From NCBI GenBank assembly GCA_003535775.1, contig DPYO01000240.1, positions 520 to 12,458 on the forward strand: DNA of 11,939 nucleotides. Direction: 5' to 3'. The notes beneath the pieces are model-generated. The model was not told the DNA's origin. It saw only the letters and a list, made by a program, of their open reading frames with translations, and searched no databases. The translations under genes and the position numbers were made by a program. This document shows positions 1 through 7,466 of the stretch, in pieces. The number at the start of each line of letters is the position of its first letter. The stretch's first letter is position 1. Source of the stretch: Fidelibacterota bacterium. Lineage in GTDB: Bacteria; Fidelibacterota; Marinisomatia; Marinisomatales; UBA8229.

Positions 1-416
1 GGAATAGGATATTCCTTTGTTTCTTGATTATAATAAATACTGATAATCCACCATCTTTTTTCATCGTAAAGTAATTGAATACTATTTATACCTCGAGCAA
101 ATGGTTCTTCGTCACTTTTAGACCGTTTGCTATCATATGTTGAAAACACGTGAGCGATGTACCTGTATTTTTCAATCTTTCGGCTAATTTCACGCTCGAA
201 AAATCCTTTGTCTAGCAGAAATGGTTCTGCCCATTTAATGAAATCTACCGGTATCATGGGACGTGTTTCTATTTTACCATCTTTAGCTTTATCCGCAGAC
301 ATTAATTTACCAGTGTGGTGAAAAAGATATTTAAACCGTTCCCAATCACGGGATTGTCCTCTCTTATCTGAAATAACATCATAGAGTGCATCAATAATAG
401 AATCAATCGACACCAC
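1..416 (-). CDS. NTF2-like conserved hypothetical protein, probably secreted; 3' end cut by window, start unresolved
   Basis: The minus frame is open from 482 down to 1. The conserved part begins near a GTG at 416-414, giving 138 complete codons before the edge. Features visible from that GTG are an N-terminal helix (SIDSIIDALYDVIS), an RDWERFKYLF block at about 23-32, an AHVFSTYDS strand at about 89-97, and a terminal RGINSIQLLYDEKRWWIISI strand pair at about 108-127 with W122-W123. This order resembles the small nuclear transport factor 2-like (SnoaL-fold) hypotheticals of Bacteroidota and relatives. I recognise the type but know of no assigned function. Those relatives normally carry a signal peptide. 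Here the in-frame residues upstream of 416 (SLAILFSTIINTT) are hydrophobic and could be its remnant, but the frame has no ATG, GTG or TTG there and is closed by TAA at 485-483. No Shine-Dalgarno precedes the GTG. The coding call is fairly sure; the start and intactness are not. Perhaps ten residues are missing at the C-terminus. Confidence 0.7.
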   Translation of the reverse strand, partial: MVSIDSIIDALYDVISDKRGQSRDWERFKYLFHHTGKLMSADKAKDGKIETRPMIPVDFIKWAEPFLLDKGFFEREISRKIEKYRYIAHVFSTYDSKRSKSDEEPFARGINSIQLLYDEKRWWIISIYYNQETKEYPI

Positions 417-634
417 ATCTTTTTCAAATTTATTCGGAGTTGTATTTATTATAGTAGAAAATAAAATCGCTAGGGAACGGAATTAAAATGGATAACAAAG
501 AGCACCATAAGTGAGAATCTCAGAATATTCAACTGTCATCTTACTAAAAAATTGGAGCTCCTTCCACTTGAAATTGTGGGATAATCTGCAAAGGGATTTT
601 TTTCGATATATTATTTCCCCTTTTATTCTTTATG

Positions 635-707
635 AGCCACTGAAGGGACTCGAACCCCTGACCCGTTCATTACGAATGAACTGCTCTACCAGCTGAGCTA
701 CAGTGGC
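635..707 (-). tRNA. tRNA-Thr, anticodon CGU (reads ACG)
   Basis: Read on the minus strand this folds into a complete 73-base cloverleaf. The acceptor stem GCCACTG/CAGTGGC has seven perfect pairs, the D stem is GCTC/GAGC with loop AGCTGGTA, and the anticodon stem is GTTCA/TGAAC with loop TTCGTAA. The variable loop has five bases, and the T stem AGGGG/CCCTT carries a TTCGAGT loop. The anticodon CGU (plus-strand complement at 672-674) assigns threonine. G1-C72 and C2-G71 agree with known threonine identity elements. The discriminator is U73, and the next bases are CAT, so CCA is not encoded and must be added by tRNA nucleotidyltransferase. No clear promoter or strong terminator was identified around it. 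Confidence 0.97.
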
Positions 708-830
708 AATCACAAAATAATAACAATAAAATTATGGAGATTTTTTTTGATAAACTTCATTATTTTTCATTTTGAAAAAATAATTTTCTGTTCTTTGTTT
801 TCACGATGAGAAAAAATAAATTGGTTCGAC
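708..830. other. AT-rich divergent intergenic region between tRNA-Thr (-) and rarA (+)
   Basis: This 123-base spacer separates two divergently oriented genes, so it should hold the promoter for each. It is dominated by A and T runs. A TATTAT on the minus strand (722-717) is suitably placed for the tRNA but has no good -35 partner. A TTGAAA at 773-778 faces rarA without a convincing -10. I cannot place either promoter with confidence. There is no recognisable Shine-Dalgarno just before rarA. Confidence 0.4.
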
Positions 831-2132
831 ATGTCTGAGACTCAATCCATGTTTTATCAGCATCTCCCACCTCTTGCGGAAAGGATTCGTCCCGGGAATA
901 TCAATCAATTCGTTGGGCAGGAACATCTGATTGGAACAGAAAAAATCCTTTCTATGGTAATGGAAAATGAACATCCTTTTTCCATGATATTTTGGGGTCC
1001 ACCCGGTTCCGGGAAAACTACCTTAGCCCGAATAATCGCTAAAACCGCGGGAGCAGACATACATAAACTTTCCGCCGTTTCCAGCGGAGTTAAGGATTTG
1101 CGAAAGGTAATCCGTCAAGGGGAAAAGAATAAGGATTTGGGGAAATTAACCCTTCTTTTCATTGACGAAATTCATCGTTTCAGCAAATCACAGCAGGATT
1201 CATTGTTAAATGCGGTGGAAGATGGAACCGTTATTCTTATTGGTGCTACAACTGAAAACCCATCATTTGAAATTATAAGTCCTCTTTTATCCCGCTGTAA
1301 GGTTCTGGCACTCAATCCGCTTTCAAGCACTTCCCTTGATACAATTTTGGATTATGCTTTTAGTACAGATATAATCTTACAGAAAAACCAAATTGATTTA
1401 TCTCAAAAAATACGGAAACAATTGATTCAGTCAGCAGGAGGGGATGCCCGAAAAATGCTGAATACCCTGGAGGTTTCCATGCATCTCATTTCTGGGAAAG
1501 GAACCATAACAGAAAAAATTCTTTTCGAGGCACTCCAGAGACGATCTCAGCTTTATGACAAAACCGGGGATTATCATTATGACACTATAAGTGCCTTTAT
1601 CAAATCGGTTCGCGGAAGTGATCCAGATGCGGCAATCTATTGGTTGGCAATTATGATCGAAGGGGGAGAAAAACCGGAATTTATTGCAAGAAGACTTGTG
1701 ATCTTAGCATCCGAGGATATCAGCAATGCTGATCCACAGGGCCTGACTTTAGCGGTTTCTGGTTTCCAGGCTGTTCACATGATCGGTATGCCAGAGGCTG
1801 CTATTATCTTGGCGCAAGTCACAACATATCTCTCCGGAGCACCCAAATCCAATGCGTCCTACAGGGCAATACAAACTGCTTTGGAACAAATAAAAGAAGA
1901 AGGAACTCCTGGTGTTCCCCTGCATTTACGTAATGCCCCAACAGGACTTATGAAAGCACTGGATTATGGAAAAGACTATGAATATCCACACACTCATCCG
2001 GAACATTTTGTGGATGTGAATTATTTTCCAGATGGGGCTGAAAAATCATTTTACCATCCTACGGAACAGGGATATGAAAAATTTATTTCAGAACGATTAA
2101 AACACTTTTGGCCTGATCGGTATAAAGACTGA
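831..2132 (+). CDS. rarA: Replication-associated recombination protein A (RarA/MgsA), AAA+ ATPase
   Basis: This 433-residue protein is the usual length for RarA (MgsA, the bacterial counterpart of WRNIP1/Mgs1). It is a cytoplasmic AAA+ ATPase related to clamp-loader subunits that acts at stalled replication forks and gaps; in E. coli it works with SSB. The family N-terminus PLAERIRP...FVGQEHLIG is present at about 14-35. Walker A GPPGSGKT lies at 56-63, Walker B LLFIDEIHRF at about 108-117, and the sensor-1 stretch GATTENPSF at 138-146. The arginine-finger SRC is at about 154-156, and sensor-2 GGDARKMLNTLE follows near 205. The C-terminal half has the family's helical tetramerisation region, including YDKTGDYHYDTISAFIKS and the RRLVILASEDI block. 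No key residue is missing. The start lacks a Shine-Dalgarno but places the conserved N-terminus correctly; M7 is a possible alternative. The stop overlaps the lptD start as TGATG. Confidence 0.97.
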   Translation: MSETQSMFYQHLPPLAERIRPGNINQFVGQEHLIGTEKILSMVMENEHPFSMIFWGPPGSGKTTLARIIAKTAGADIHKLSAVSSGVKDLRKVIRQGEKNKDLGKLTLLFIDEIHRFSKSQQDSLLNAVEDGTVILIGATTENPSFEIISPLLSRCKVLALNPLSSTSLDTILDYAFSTDIILQKNQIDLSQKIRKQLIQSAGGDARKMLNTLEVSMHLISGKGTITEKILFEALQRRSQLYDKTGDYHYDTISAFIKSVRGSDPDAAIYWLAIMIEGGEKPEFIARRLVILASEDISNADPQGLTLAVSGFQAVHMIGMPEAAIILAQVTTYLSGAPKSNASYRAIQTALEQIKEEGTPGVPLHLRNAPTGLMKALDYGKDYEYPHTHPEHFVDVNYFPDGAEKSFYHPTEQGYEKFISERLKHFWPDRYKD

Positions 2133-5100
2133 TGAATTTGTTTAGATATATCTGCATATTTTTACCTCTTTGTATTCTTGCAGATGACCGTCTCCGGCTG
2201 AACCATGCCGATATGCTGGAAAACATCACTGTAAAGGGTCAAGCAATCCAGATTCTTACTGGGAACGTTAAATTCACCAAGAGGAATATGGTTATTACCT
2301 GTGACCGTGCCAAATACAGGGAAAAAACCGGACAGGGCTCTATGACTGGAAAAACGAAGGTTATAAAAGAGGAATTGACCCTCACTTGCGATTCACTTCA
2401 CTTTGATTCGCCCAATGATATTCTAAAAACATATGGAATTACTCATATTTGGGATAAAGACTATGATCTTATTTCTGATTCCCTTATCTATTTTACAGAA
2501 TTGAATAGGGGAGAGGCCCTGGGGAATGCAAGGTTAAAACAGAAAGACCAAATCATAACAGCGGATCTGCTGCACTATGAAAAAGCCCCTGAAAGCGATG
2601 CTGTTTCCTACGAGGCGATTGGCCACGTTATAATTCAAGAGGAGGAGAGGACAGCGACATGTGGCAAAGCAATCTATTCGCAGGAAAAAGAAACTACTCA
2701 TCTATATTTGGACCCCCAAGTGGAAACTGATACGCGCACATTATCCGGAAGTAAAATTGAACTGCAATACAGTGATGAAGAATTGGAATACATGTACATC
2801 CCTTCAAAAGCTCATGTTGTTTCAGTCAGGTCGGGGTGGCAAACCTCAGATACAACAAATAAATCAACATCACGGAACCCCATTCATTTCGAGGATGATA
2901 TGACTGGAAAAGTACTGAAAGGATTTTTTGTAGATGGTGGGTTGGATTCAATTCGGGTTGAAGGGATGGCGACCACACTGTATCATATTTTTGAAGATTC
3001 TGTATACCAGGGGAAAAATCAGGCTTCCGGAGACACAATGACAATACTCTTACAGGAAAAGGATCTCCATCAAATACTTATTGCAGGCGGAGGGCGGGGT
3101 ACATTTACTCCCGATCCAACAAATAAAAAGATGGATGCTCCCATAGTGTATAAATCCGACAACATTGAGTACAACATTCCGGATGAGACAACCAATTTGC
3201 ATACCAATGCTGAAATACAACATGCCGATATGAACCTGTCTGCAGGTTTTCTGAATATAAACTGGCAGACCAACCTTTTGAAGGCATTTCCCATAAGTCC
3301 TGTTGATACAACTTTAAAAGGAACCCGCCCGACAATGAAAGAAGCAGGAAAAGAACCCATGTCCGGTGATGAAATGGTATACAATTTAAACACCCGGCGT
3401 GGAAAAATCATCAAAGGTAAAACCAAAACGAAGGATGGCTATTATCATGGGGATGAAATTAGAAACCAGGCTGATGACACATTTTATGTAAAAAACAGCA
3501 TTTACAGCACATGCGATTTGGATATTCCCCACTTTCATTTTGGGGGACAGAAAATGAAGATGATTCACAATGATAAAGTAGTAAGCCGTCCATTGATTTT
3601 TTACATTGGAGGGATTCCCCTTTTTCCCCTTCCCTTCGCAATTTTTCCGCACCAAAGCGGCAATCGCAATTCAGGGTGGCTCATGCCCAGCTACGGTGAA
3701 ACATCAAACCGGGGTCAATTCTTAGATGGACTAGGTTATTACTGGGCGTTCAGCGATTATTTAGATACAAAGGTCACAACAAGTTTTGCGGACCGGCAGG
3801 GATTTTTTATAAAAGTGTACAACAGGTATAAAAAACGGTATTGGTATACAGGTAATTTTCAATTTGAGACGAGACAGAATTTTAAATCATCTCTTCCTAA
3901 AGCAGACAGGGATATATCCCACCTGAATCAACTGGAACGAACAACGGACTACAACATTCGCTGGTCTCATAACCACATGTTAAGAAATGATCAATCCCTC
4001 CGTGTAGATGCAAGTTATTACAGCCGGGGAGATTTTAACCGAGAAACGGGAATTGACCTGAGCCAGCGGTTAGACCAGCAGGCAATTTCAAAAGCCACCT
4101 ATTCAAAACGGTGGAAAAAGTCTAAGAATTCATTGAGTATGAATTTTCAGTTGAAACAGGACCTCATGGCAGAACGGAAAATAGATTCATCATTAGATAA
4201 TCCGTTTTTTGTTGAACCAACCCATTCTGGATACCAACTGAACAAATACAGTGGAACTCTTCCATCCATCTCATTCCGGCATGGCCAGAGCCAATTATTC
4301 CCAACAAAATCGGTAAGGAAAAGGTGGTACCACAATATTTCCTGGAACTATTCTTCTAGTTTCACAAATAAGCTTCGAACCTATTTTGAAACCGTTCAGG
4401 ATCCCAATCCTTCCGATCCTCCCAATTATATTTGGAATGAAGAAGATACCACAATTTATGATGGAATCCTGACCCATAATTTTTCCCTGAATGCGCCTCA
4501 GAAATTATTTAAATATATTACTGTCAGCCCCCGGCTTTCCCTTAAATCTGCCTGGGTGAACAAGTCCTTCGATTCCTATTTGGATTCTGAGACAAACAGA
4601 AAAGAATCCATTGAACGCACTGGACTTGCCATGCGAACCACGGGATCCCTGAGCCTCAGCCTCCGGACCCAGCTGTATGGTCTTTTCCCGATTAATATTG
4701 CAGAAATGAAAAGTATTCGTCATGTTATGACTCCTTCCGTGGGATACTCGTACACACCTGATTTTTCCAAACCATTGTTCGGCATGGACCTTGGCTATTT
4801 TCAAACGATAATTGATACTGCTGAGAATGAAATTCTTCATGACCGCTTCAGCGGAACCATGGCTGGCGGGACGCCCAAAACTGAACGGCAGTCCATGAAT
4901 ATTTCCGTAAATAATGTGTTTCAGGCAAAGGTGAAATCTTTAGAAGAAGAAAAGAAAATTGATCTATTCAGCTGGAGGGTGTCTACCAGTTATAACTTTG
5001 TTGCGGAGGAATTTCAGTTAGCAAATTTACAGTCATCAATTCGAACAAAAATTGGGGAGAAATTATCCCTGGATATTCGGATGACGCATGATTTTTATAA

Positions 5101-5677
5101 ATATAATTTTGAGGAAAATAAACGAATCAATACGTTCAACAAAAATGAAAATGGTCTCATTATACCACGGTTGATTAATGCCCAGTTTTCCACGGGATTT
5201 GGTTTTTCAGGAAAGCGCCACAAATGGGATGGAGAAACAACCCCTGAGGCGGAAGAAGATTCTCATGCGACTGAAGAAACGGAGGATTTGGGGGATTTCA
5301 GTCCTTTCCCTGGTTCCCAAAGATCTACTGGTGGCGATAAACTCTGGAACACGAATGTTAGTTTGAGTTATTCTTATAACAAGGCCAATCCTGATAATCC
5401 TCTCAAAAGTTTTTGGATGAACACGAGCTCTTCTATACAGATCACAAAATACTGGCGAGTGAATTATAATGCACGGTTTGATCTTGAAAGCAGGGATATG
5501 GTGAATCATGGTTTTTCTATCTATAGGGATCTCCACTGTTGGGAGATGTCCATTAATTGGACTCCCAGCGGATTTGGGCAGGGAATCTATTTAAAAATTA
5601 ATGTGAAATCTCCAACTCTAGAGGATTTAAAATTTGAACAAAGGGGAGGGATTTTTCAACGCAGGGCGAATTTTTAA
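2132..5677 (+). CDS. lptD: LPS-assembly outer-membrane protein LptD, long form with N-terminal OstA-like domains
   Basis: LptD is the outer-membrane beta-barrel that, with the lipoprotein LptE, inserts LPS into the outer leaflet. The protein is 1181 residues; E. coli LptD is about 784. A short signal peptide (MNLFRYICIFLPLCILA) suggests cleavage after A17. Residues ~20-230 form LptA/OstA-like beta repeats with TCDS-type motifs (C57, C86, C177). Residues ~250-470 look like a second periplasmic beta domain ending in STCDLDIPHFHF (C461). The barrel begins near RPLIFYIGGIP (486), followed by SGWLMPSYGETSNRGQF and YRYKKRYWYTGNF-like strands, and runs to the end. HCWEMSINW (C1136) near the end and the terminal phenylalanine F1181 fit a BamA-assembled barrel. 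An acidic stretch occupies ~1033-1055. It starts inside the rarA stop codon with no Shine-Dalgarno, suggesting translational coupling. Family assignment is strong; domain limits are approximate. Confidence 0.93.
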   Translation: MNLFRYICIFLPLCILADDRLRLNHADMLENITVKGQAIQILTGNVKFTKRNMVITCDRAKYREKTGQGSMTGKTKVIKEELTLTCDSLHFDSPNDILKTYGITHIWDKDYDLISDSLIYFTELNRGEALGNARLKQKDQIITADLLHYEKAPESDAVSYEAIGHVIIQEEERTATCGKAIYSQEKETTHLYLDPQVETDTRTLSGSKIELQYSDEELEYMYIPSKAHVVSVRSGWQTSDTTNKSTSRNPIHFEDDMTGKVLKGFFVDGGLDSIRVEGMATTLYHIFEDSVYQGKNQASGDTMTILLQEKDLHQILIAGGGRGTFTPDPTNKKMDAPIVYKSDNIEYNIPDETTNLHTNAEIQHADMNLSAGFLNINWQTNLLKAFPISPVDTTLKGTRPTMKEAGKEPMSGDEMVYNLNTRRGKIIKGKTKTKDGYYHGDEIRNQADDTFYVKNSIYSTCDLDIPHFHFGGQKMKMIHNDKVVSRPLIFYIGGIPLFPLPFAIFPHQSGNRNSGWLMPSYGETSNRGQFLDGLGYYWAFSDYLDTKVTTSFADRQGFFIKVYNRYKKRYWYTGNFQFETRQNFKSSLPKADRDISHLNQLERTTDYNIRWSHNHMLRNDQSLRVDASYYSRGDFNRETGIDLSQRLDQQAISKATYSKRWKKSKNSLSMNFQLKQDLMAERKIDSSLDNPFFVEPTHSGYQLNKYSGTLPSISFRHGQSQLFPTKSVRKRWYHNISWNYSSSFTNKLRTYFETVQDPNPSDPPNYIWNEEDTTIYDGILTHNFSLNAPQKLFKYITVSPRLSLKSAWVNKSFDSYLDSETNRKESIERTGLAMRTTGSLSLSLRTQLYGLFPINIAEMKSIRHVMTPSVGYSYTPDFSKPLFGMDLGYFQTIIDTAENEILHDRFSGTMAGGTPKTERQSMNISVNNVFQAKVKSLEEEKKIDLFSWRVSTSYNFVAEEFQLANLQSSIRTKIGEKLSLDIRMTHDFYKYNFEENKRINTFNKNENGLIIPRLINAQFSTGFGFSGKRHKWDGETTPEAEEDSHATEETEDLGDFSPFPGSQRSTGGDKLWNTNVSLSYSYNKANPDNPLKSFWMNTSSSIQITKYWRVNYNARFDLESRDMVNHGFSIYRDLHCWEMSINWTPSGFGQGIYLKINVKSPTLEDLKFEQRGGIFQRRANF

Positions 5678-5779
5678 ACAGGCTGCTCTTATTTTAAGTT
5701 TTGTGATATAAAGCAAAATTTTCAGTTCCTTCTCTATCCCGAATGTGAGAAATTCTAAGAGTAAATAAGGCTAATAAAT

Positions 5780-6109
5780 ATGGTTTGTCCCAATTGTCAT
5801 GCTGAATATCTTGAAGGGATTGAAGTCTGTGCAGACTGTAACGTCTCCTTGGTAGACACCGAGCCCTTTGAGCTGCCCCTTCAGGAAATTATCTGGGTTA
5901 AATTACGTTCCGTTCCGGGTCAGATCTATGCCGGGATGGTAGCGGAGGTGCTACAATCAAAAAATATTCCTAATTACATTAAATCTGACTGGGCGGGTTC
6001 CGCTTTTGGTATTACTGCAGTAAATCTTGCCGGAGGCAACGTCACTATCTACGTCCCTGAGAACCACAAAAAAGAGGCTGATGAAATTCTCAGTGAAATT
6101 CTAGGATAA
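5780..6109 (+). CDS. Small zinc-ribbon protein with DUF2007-type domain
   Basis: This 109-residue soluble protein has an N-terminal zinc knuckle, CPNC (C3, C6) and CADC (C17, C20), spaced as a four-cysteine zinc-ribbon. From about residue 37 a second domain reads WVKLRSVPGQIYAGMVAEVLQSKNIPNYIK and then GNVTIYVPENHKKEADEILSEI. That resembles the DUF2007 (putative signal-transducing) fold, a small ferredoxin-like domain related to PII-type folds. Its ligand and partner are not established, and I assign no function. A TAAGG Shine-Dalgarno-like stretch lies nine bases before the ATG. The gene follows lptD after a 102-base gap, which suggests a possible promoter there, and it ends five bases before hisS, so the two are probably co-transcribed. 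The coding call is strong; the domain name rests on remembered family resemblance. Confidence 0.85.
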   Translation: MVCPNCHAEYLEGIEVCADCNVSLVDTEPFELPLQEIIWVKLRSVPGQIYAGMVAEVLQSKNIPNYIKSDWAGSAFGITAVNLAGGNVTIYVPENHKKEADEILSEILG

Positions 6110-6117
6110 CTTTCGTG
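6103..6117 (+). promoter_or_regulatory. Ribosome binding site and GTG start of hisS overlapping the end of the zinc-ribbon gene
   Basis: AGGA at 6103-6106 sits in the last codons of the upstream gene, directly before its TAA, and eight bases ahead of a GTG at 6115. The GTG restores the normal HisRS N-terminus, where a few residues precede the KGTHDILP motif. The next in-frame ATG is about 33 codons later and would remove that motif, so GTG is the better start. Confidence 0.6.
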
Positions 6118-7383
6118 TCCCCAAAACAAATTCAGTCTATTAAAGGCACTCACGATATTCTGCCGGACCAATCCTGGAAATGGAGACAGCTGGAGACATC
6201 CCTTCATAATTTTATGTCCCTGTACGGATACAGGGAAATTCGTACCCCGGCATTTGAAGAGACAGAACTATTTTCCCGGAGTGTCGGAGAAGATACGGAT
6301 ATAGTCTCAAAAGAGATGTACAGCTGGACGGACCAGGGGGGAACACATCTCACCTTGAAGCCGGAATTAACTGCACCGGTTGTTCGGTCATTTATCCAGC
6401 ACAATCTCCAAGGGACATCCCCTATAACAAAATTATATTATATGGATGCCCTGTTCAGGCGCGATCGCCCACAAAAGGGGCGCTGGCGGCAATTTCACCA
6501 GATTGGGGTGGAATCTTTTGGATCAGAATTTCCGGAACAGGACGGAGAAGTCATTATCGTGGCATACAATTTTTTCAGGGAATTGGGATTAACTGATCTT
6601 ACATTGAAACTGAACAGCATCGGATATCCGGAATGCAGAACTGTTTATCGGAAAAGCCTCCAGGACTTTCTTCGCCCTTATCTTCCTGATCTGTCGGAAA
6701 CAAGCCAAAAGCGATTTGAGAAAAACCCTCTCCGTATTCTTGATACAAAAGTTCCCCACGAAATAGCATTATTAAGAAATGCGCCGGTTATTAGTGACTA
6801 TCTATCAGATGAAGATTTGAACCATTTTGAGGAGGTCAAAGCGGTATTAAACAAATGTGATATTCCATACGAACTGGATCCCCGGATGGTTCGGGGACTG
6901 GATTATTATACCCGTACCACATTTGAAATCACGTCTGATGCTCTCGGAGCACAGAATGCTATCTGTGGAGGAGGCCGCTATGATCATCTTGTAGAAACTT
7001 TGGGCGGAAAACCGATTCCTGCAGTTGGTTTTGCTGCCGGTGTAGAACGGATTATGCTTGTATTGGAGAATTCTGATTCAAATGCTAAACCGGAAAATAC
7101 AGACATTTACATTGTCTGTTTAGGTGATGTATCCAGAGTGGTGGCTTTCACTTTAGCAGAGACACTGAGACAAAAAGGATTGGCAACTGAAACGGACATG
7201 CTCCGCCGAAGCCTGAAAGCCCAATTGCGTGATGCAAATCGTACCGGGGTGAAGATAGCAGTGATCATAGGCAAAAAGGAAATGGAGAATCAAAATGCTC
7301 AGGTTAAAGATTTTCGCACTGGTGACCAATCTGAAATCAGGCAGGATTCTCTTGTTGATTATATTGTTGGCTTGAATTTATAA
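6115..7383 (+). CDS. hisS: Histidyl-tRNA synthetase, class II (GTG start)
   Basis: HisRS charges tRNA-His with histidine using ATP, as a cytoplasmic homodimer. The 422 residues match the normal bacterial length. In order: the N-terminal KGTHDILP motif at about 10-17, and YGYREIRTPAFEETELFSRSVGE (motif 1 region, about 37-59). Motif 2, with YMDALFRRDRPQKGRWRQFHQ, lies at about 109-129. The histidine-specific RGLDYYTRTTFEI motif is at about 260-272, GGGRYDHL follows at about 285-292, and motif 3 VGFAAGVERIML is at 304-315. The C-terminal anticodon-binding domain runs from about 330 to the end. All catalytic motifs look intact. The zinc-ribbon gene ends five bases upstream. The 83-base gap to topA has no obvious terminator. 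Confidence 0.98.
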   Translation: MSPKQIQSIKGTHDILPDQSWKWRQLETSLHNFMSLYGYREIRTPAFEETELFSRSVGEDTDIVSKEMYSWTDQGGTHLTLKPELTAPVVRSFIQHNLQGTSPITKLYYMDALFRRDRPQKGRWRQFHQIGVESFGSEFPEQDGEVIIVAYNFFRELGLTDLTLKLNSIGYPECRTVYRKSLQDFLRPYLPDLSETSQKRFEKNPLRILDTKVPHEIALLRNAPVISDYLSDEDLNHFEEVKAVLNKCDIPYELDPRMVRGLDYYTRTTFEITSDALGAQNAICGGGRYDHLVETLGGKPIPAVGFAAGVERIMLVLENSDSNAKPENTDIYIVCLGDVSRVVAFTLAETLRQKGLATETDMLRRSLKAQLRDANRTGVKIAVIIGKKEMENQNAQVKDFRTGDQSEIRQDSLVDYIVGLNL

Positions 7384-7466
7384 TATTTTTCCTTTACATT
7401 AATACGCACACGCGAAAATATGCATTATGAATAACTTTTTTGTTCACTTGATAATTATGTCTTGAA

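Noticed and set aside
1..15. Short inverted repeat GGAATA-GGA-TATTCC at the left edge
   Set aside because: It lies inside the minus-strand coding frame and translates as ordinary protein. A six-base arm is easily found by chance in AT-rich DNA.
546..566. Terminator-like minus-strand hairpin TGGA/TCCA followed by six T
   Set aside because: The stem is only four pairs with a six-base loop, too weak to call a terminator for the tRNA.
511..696. Plus-strand open frame of 61 codons
   Set aside because: It runs across the tRNA-Thr gene on the other strand, and its sequence over 635-696 is just the complement of the cloverleaf. No homology or ribosome site is evident.
3070..3655. Minus-strand open frames within lptD
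   Set aside because: They are shadows of a strongly supported gene, with no recognisable motifs, start signals or homology.
5678..5779. Possible promoter with TATAAA at 5707-5712 in the lptD to zinc-ribbon gap
   Set aside because: The -10-like box has no acceptable -35 at normal spacing, so a promoter may exist here but cannot be placed.
7393..7428. TTTACA followed by TATGCA/CATTAT upstream of topA
   Set aside because: The -35-like box is good, but at 16-18 base spacing there is no matching -10; the T-rich hexamers lie too far away.
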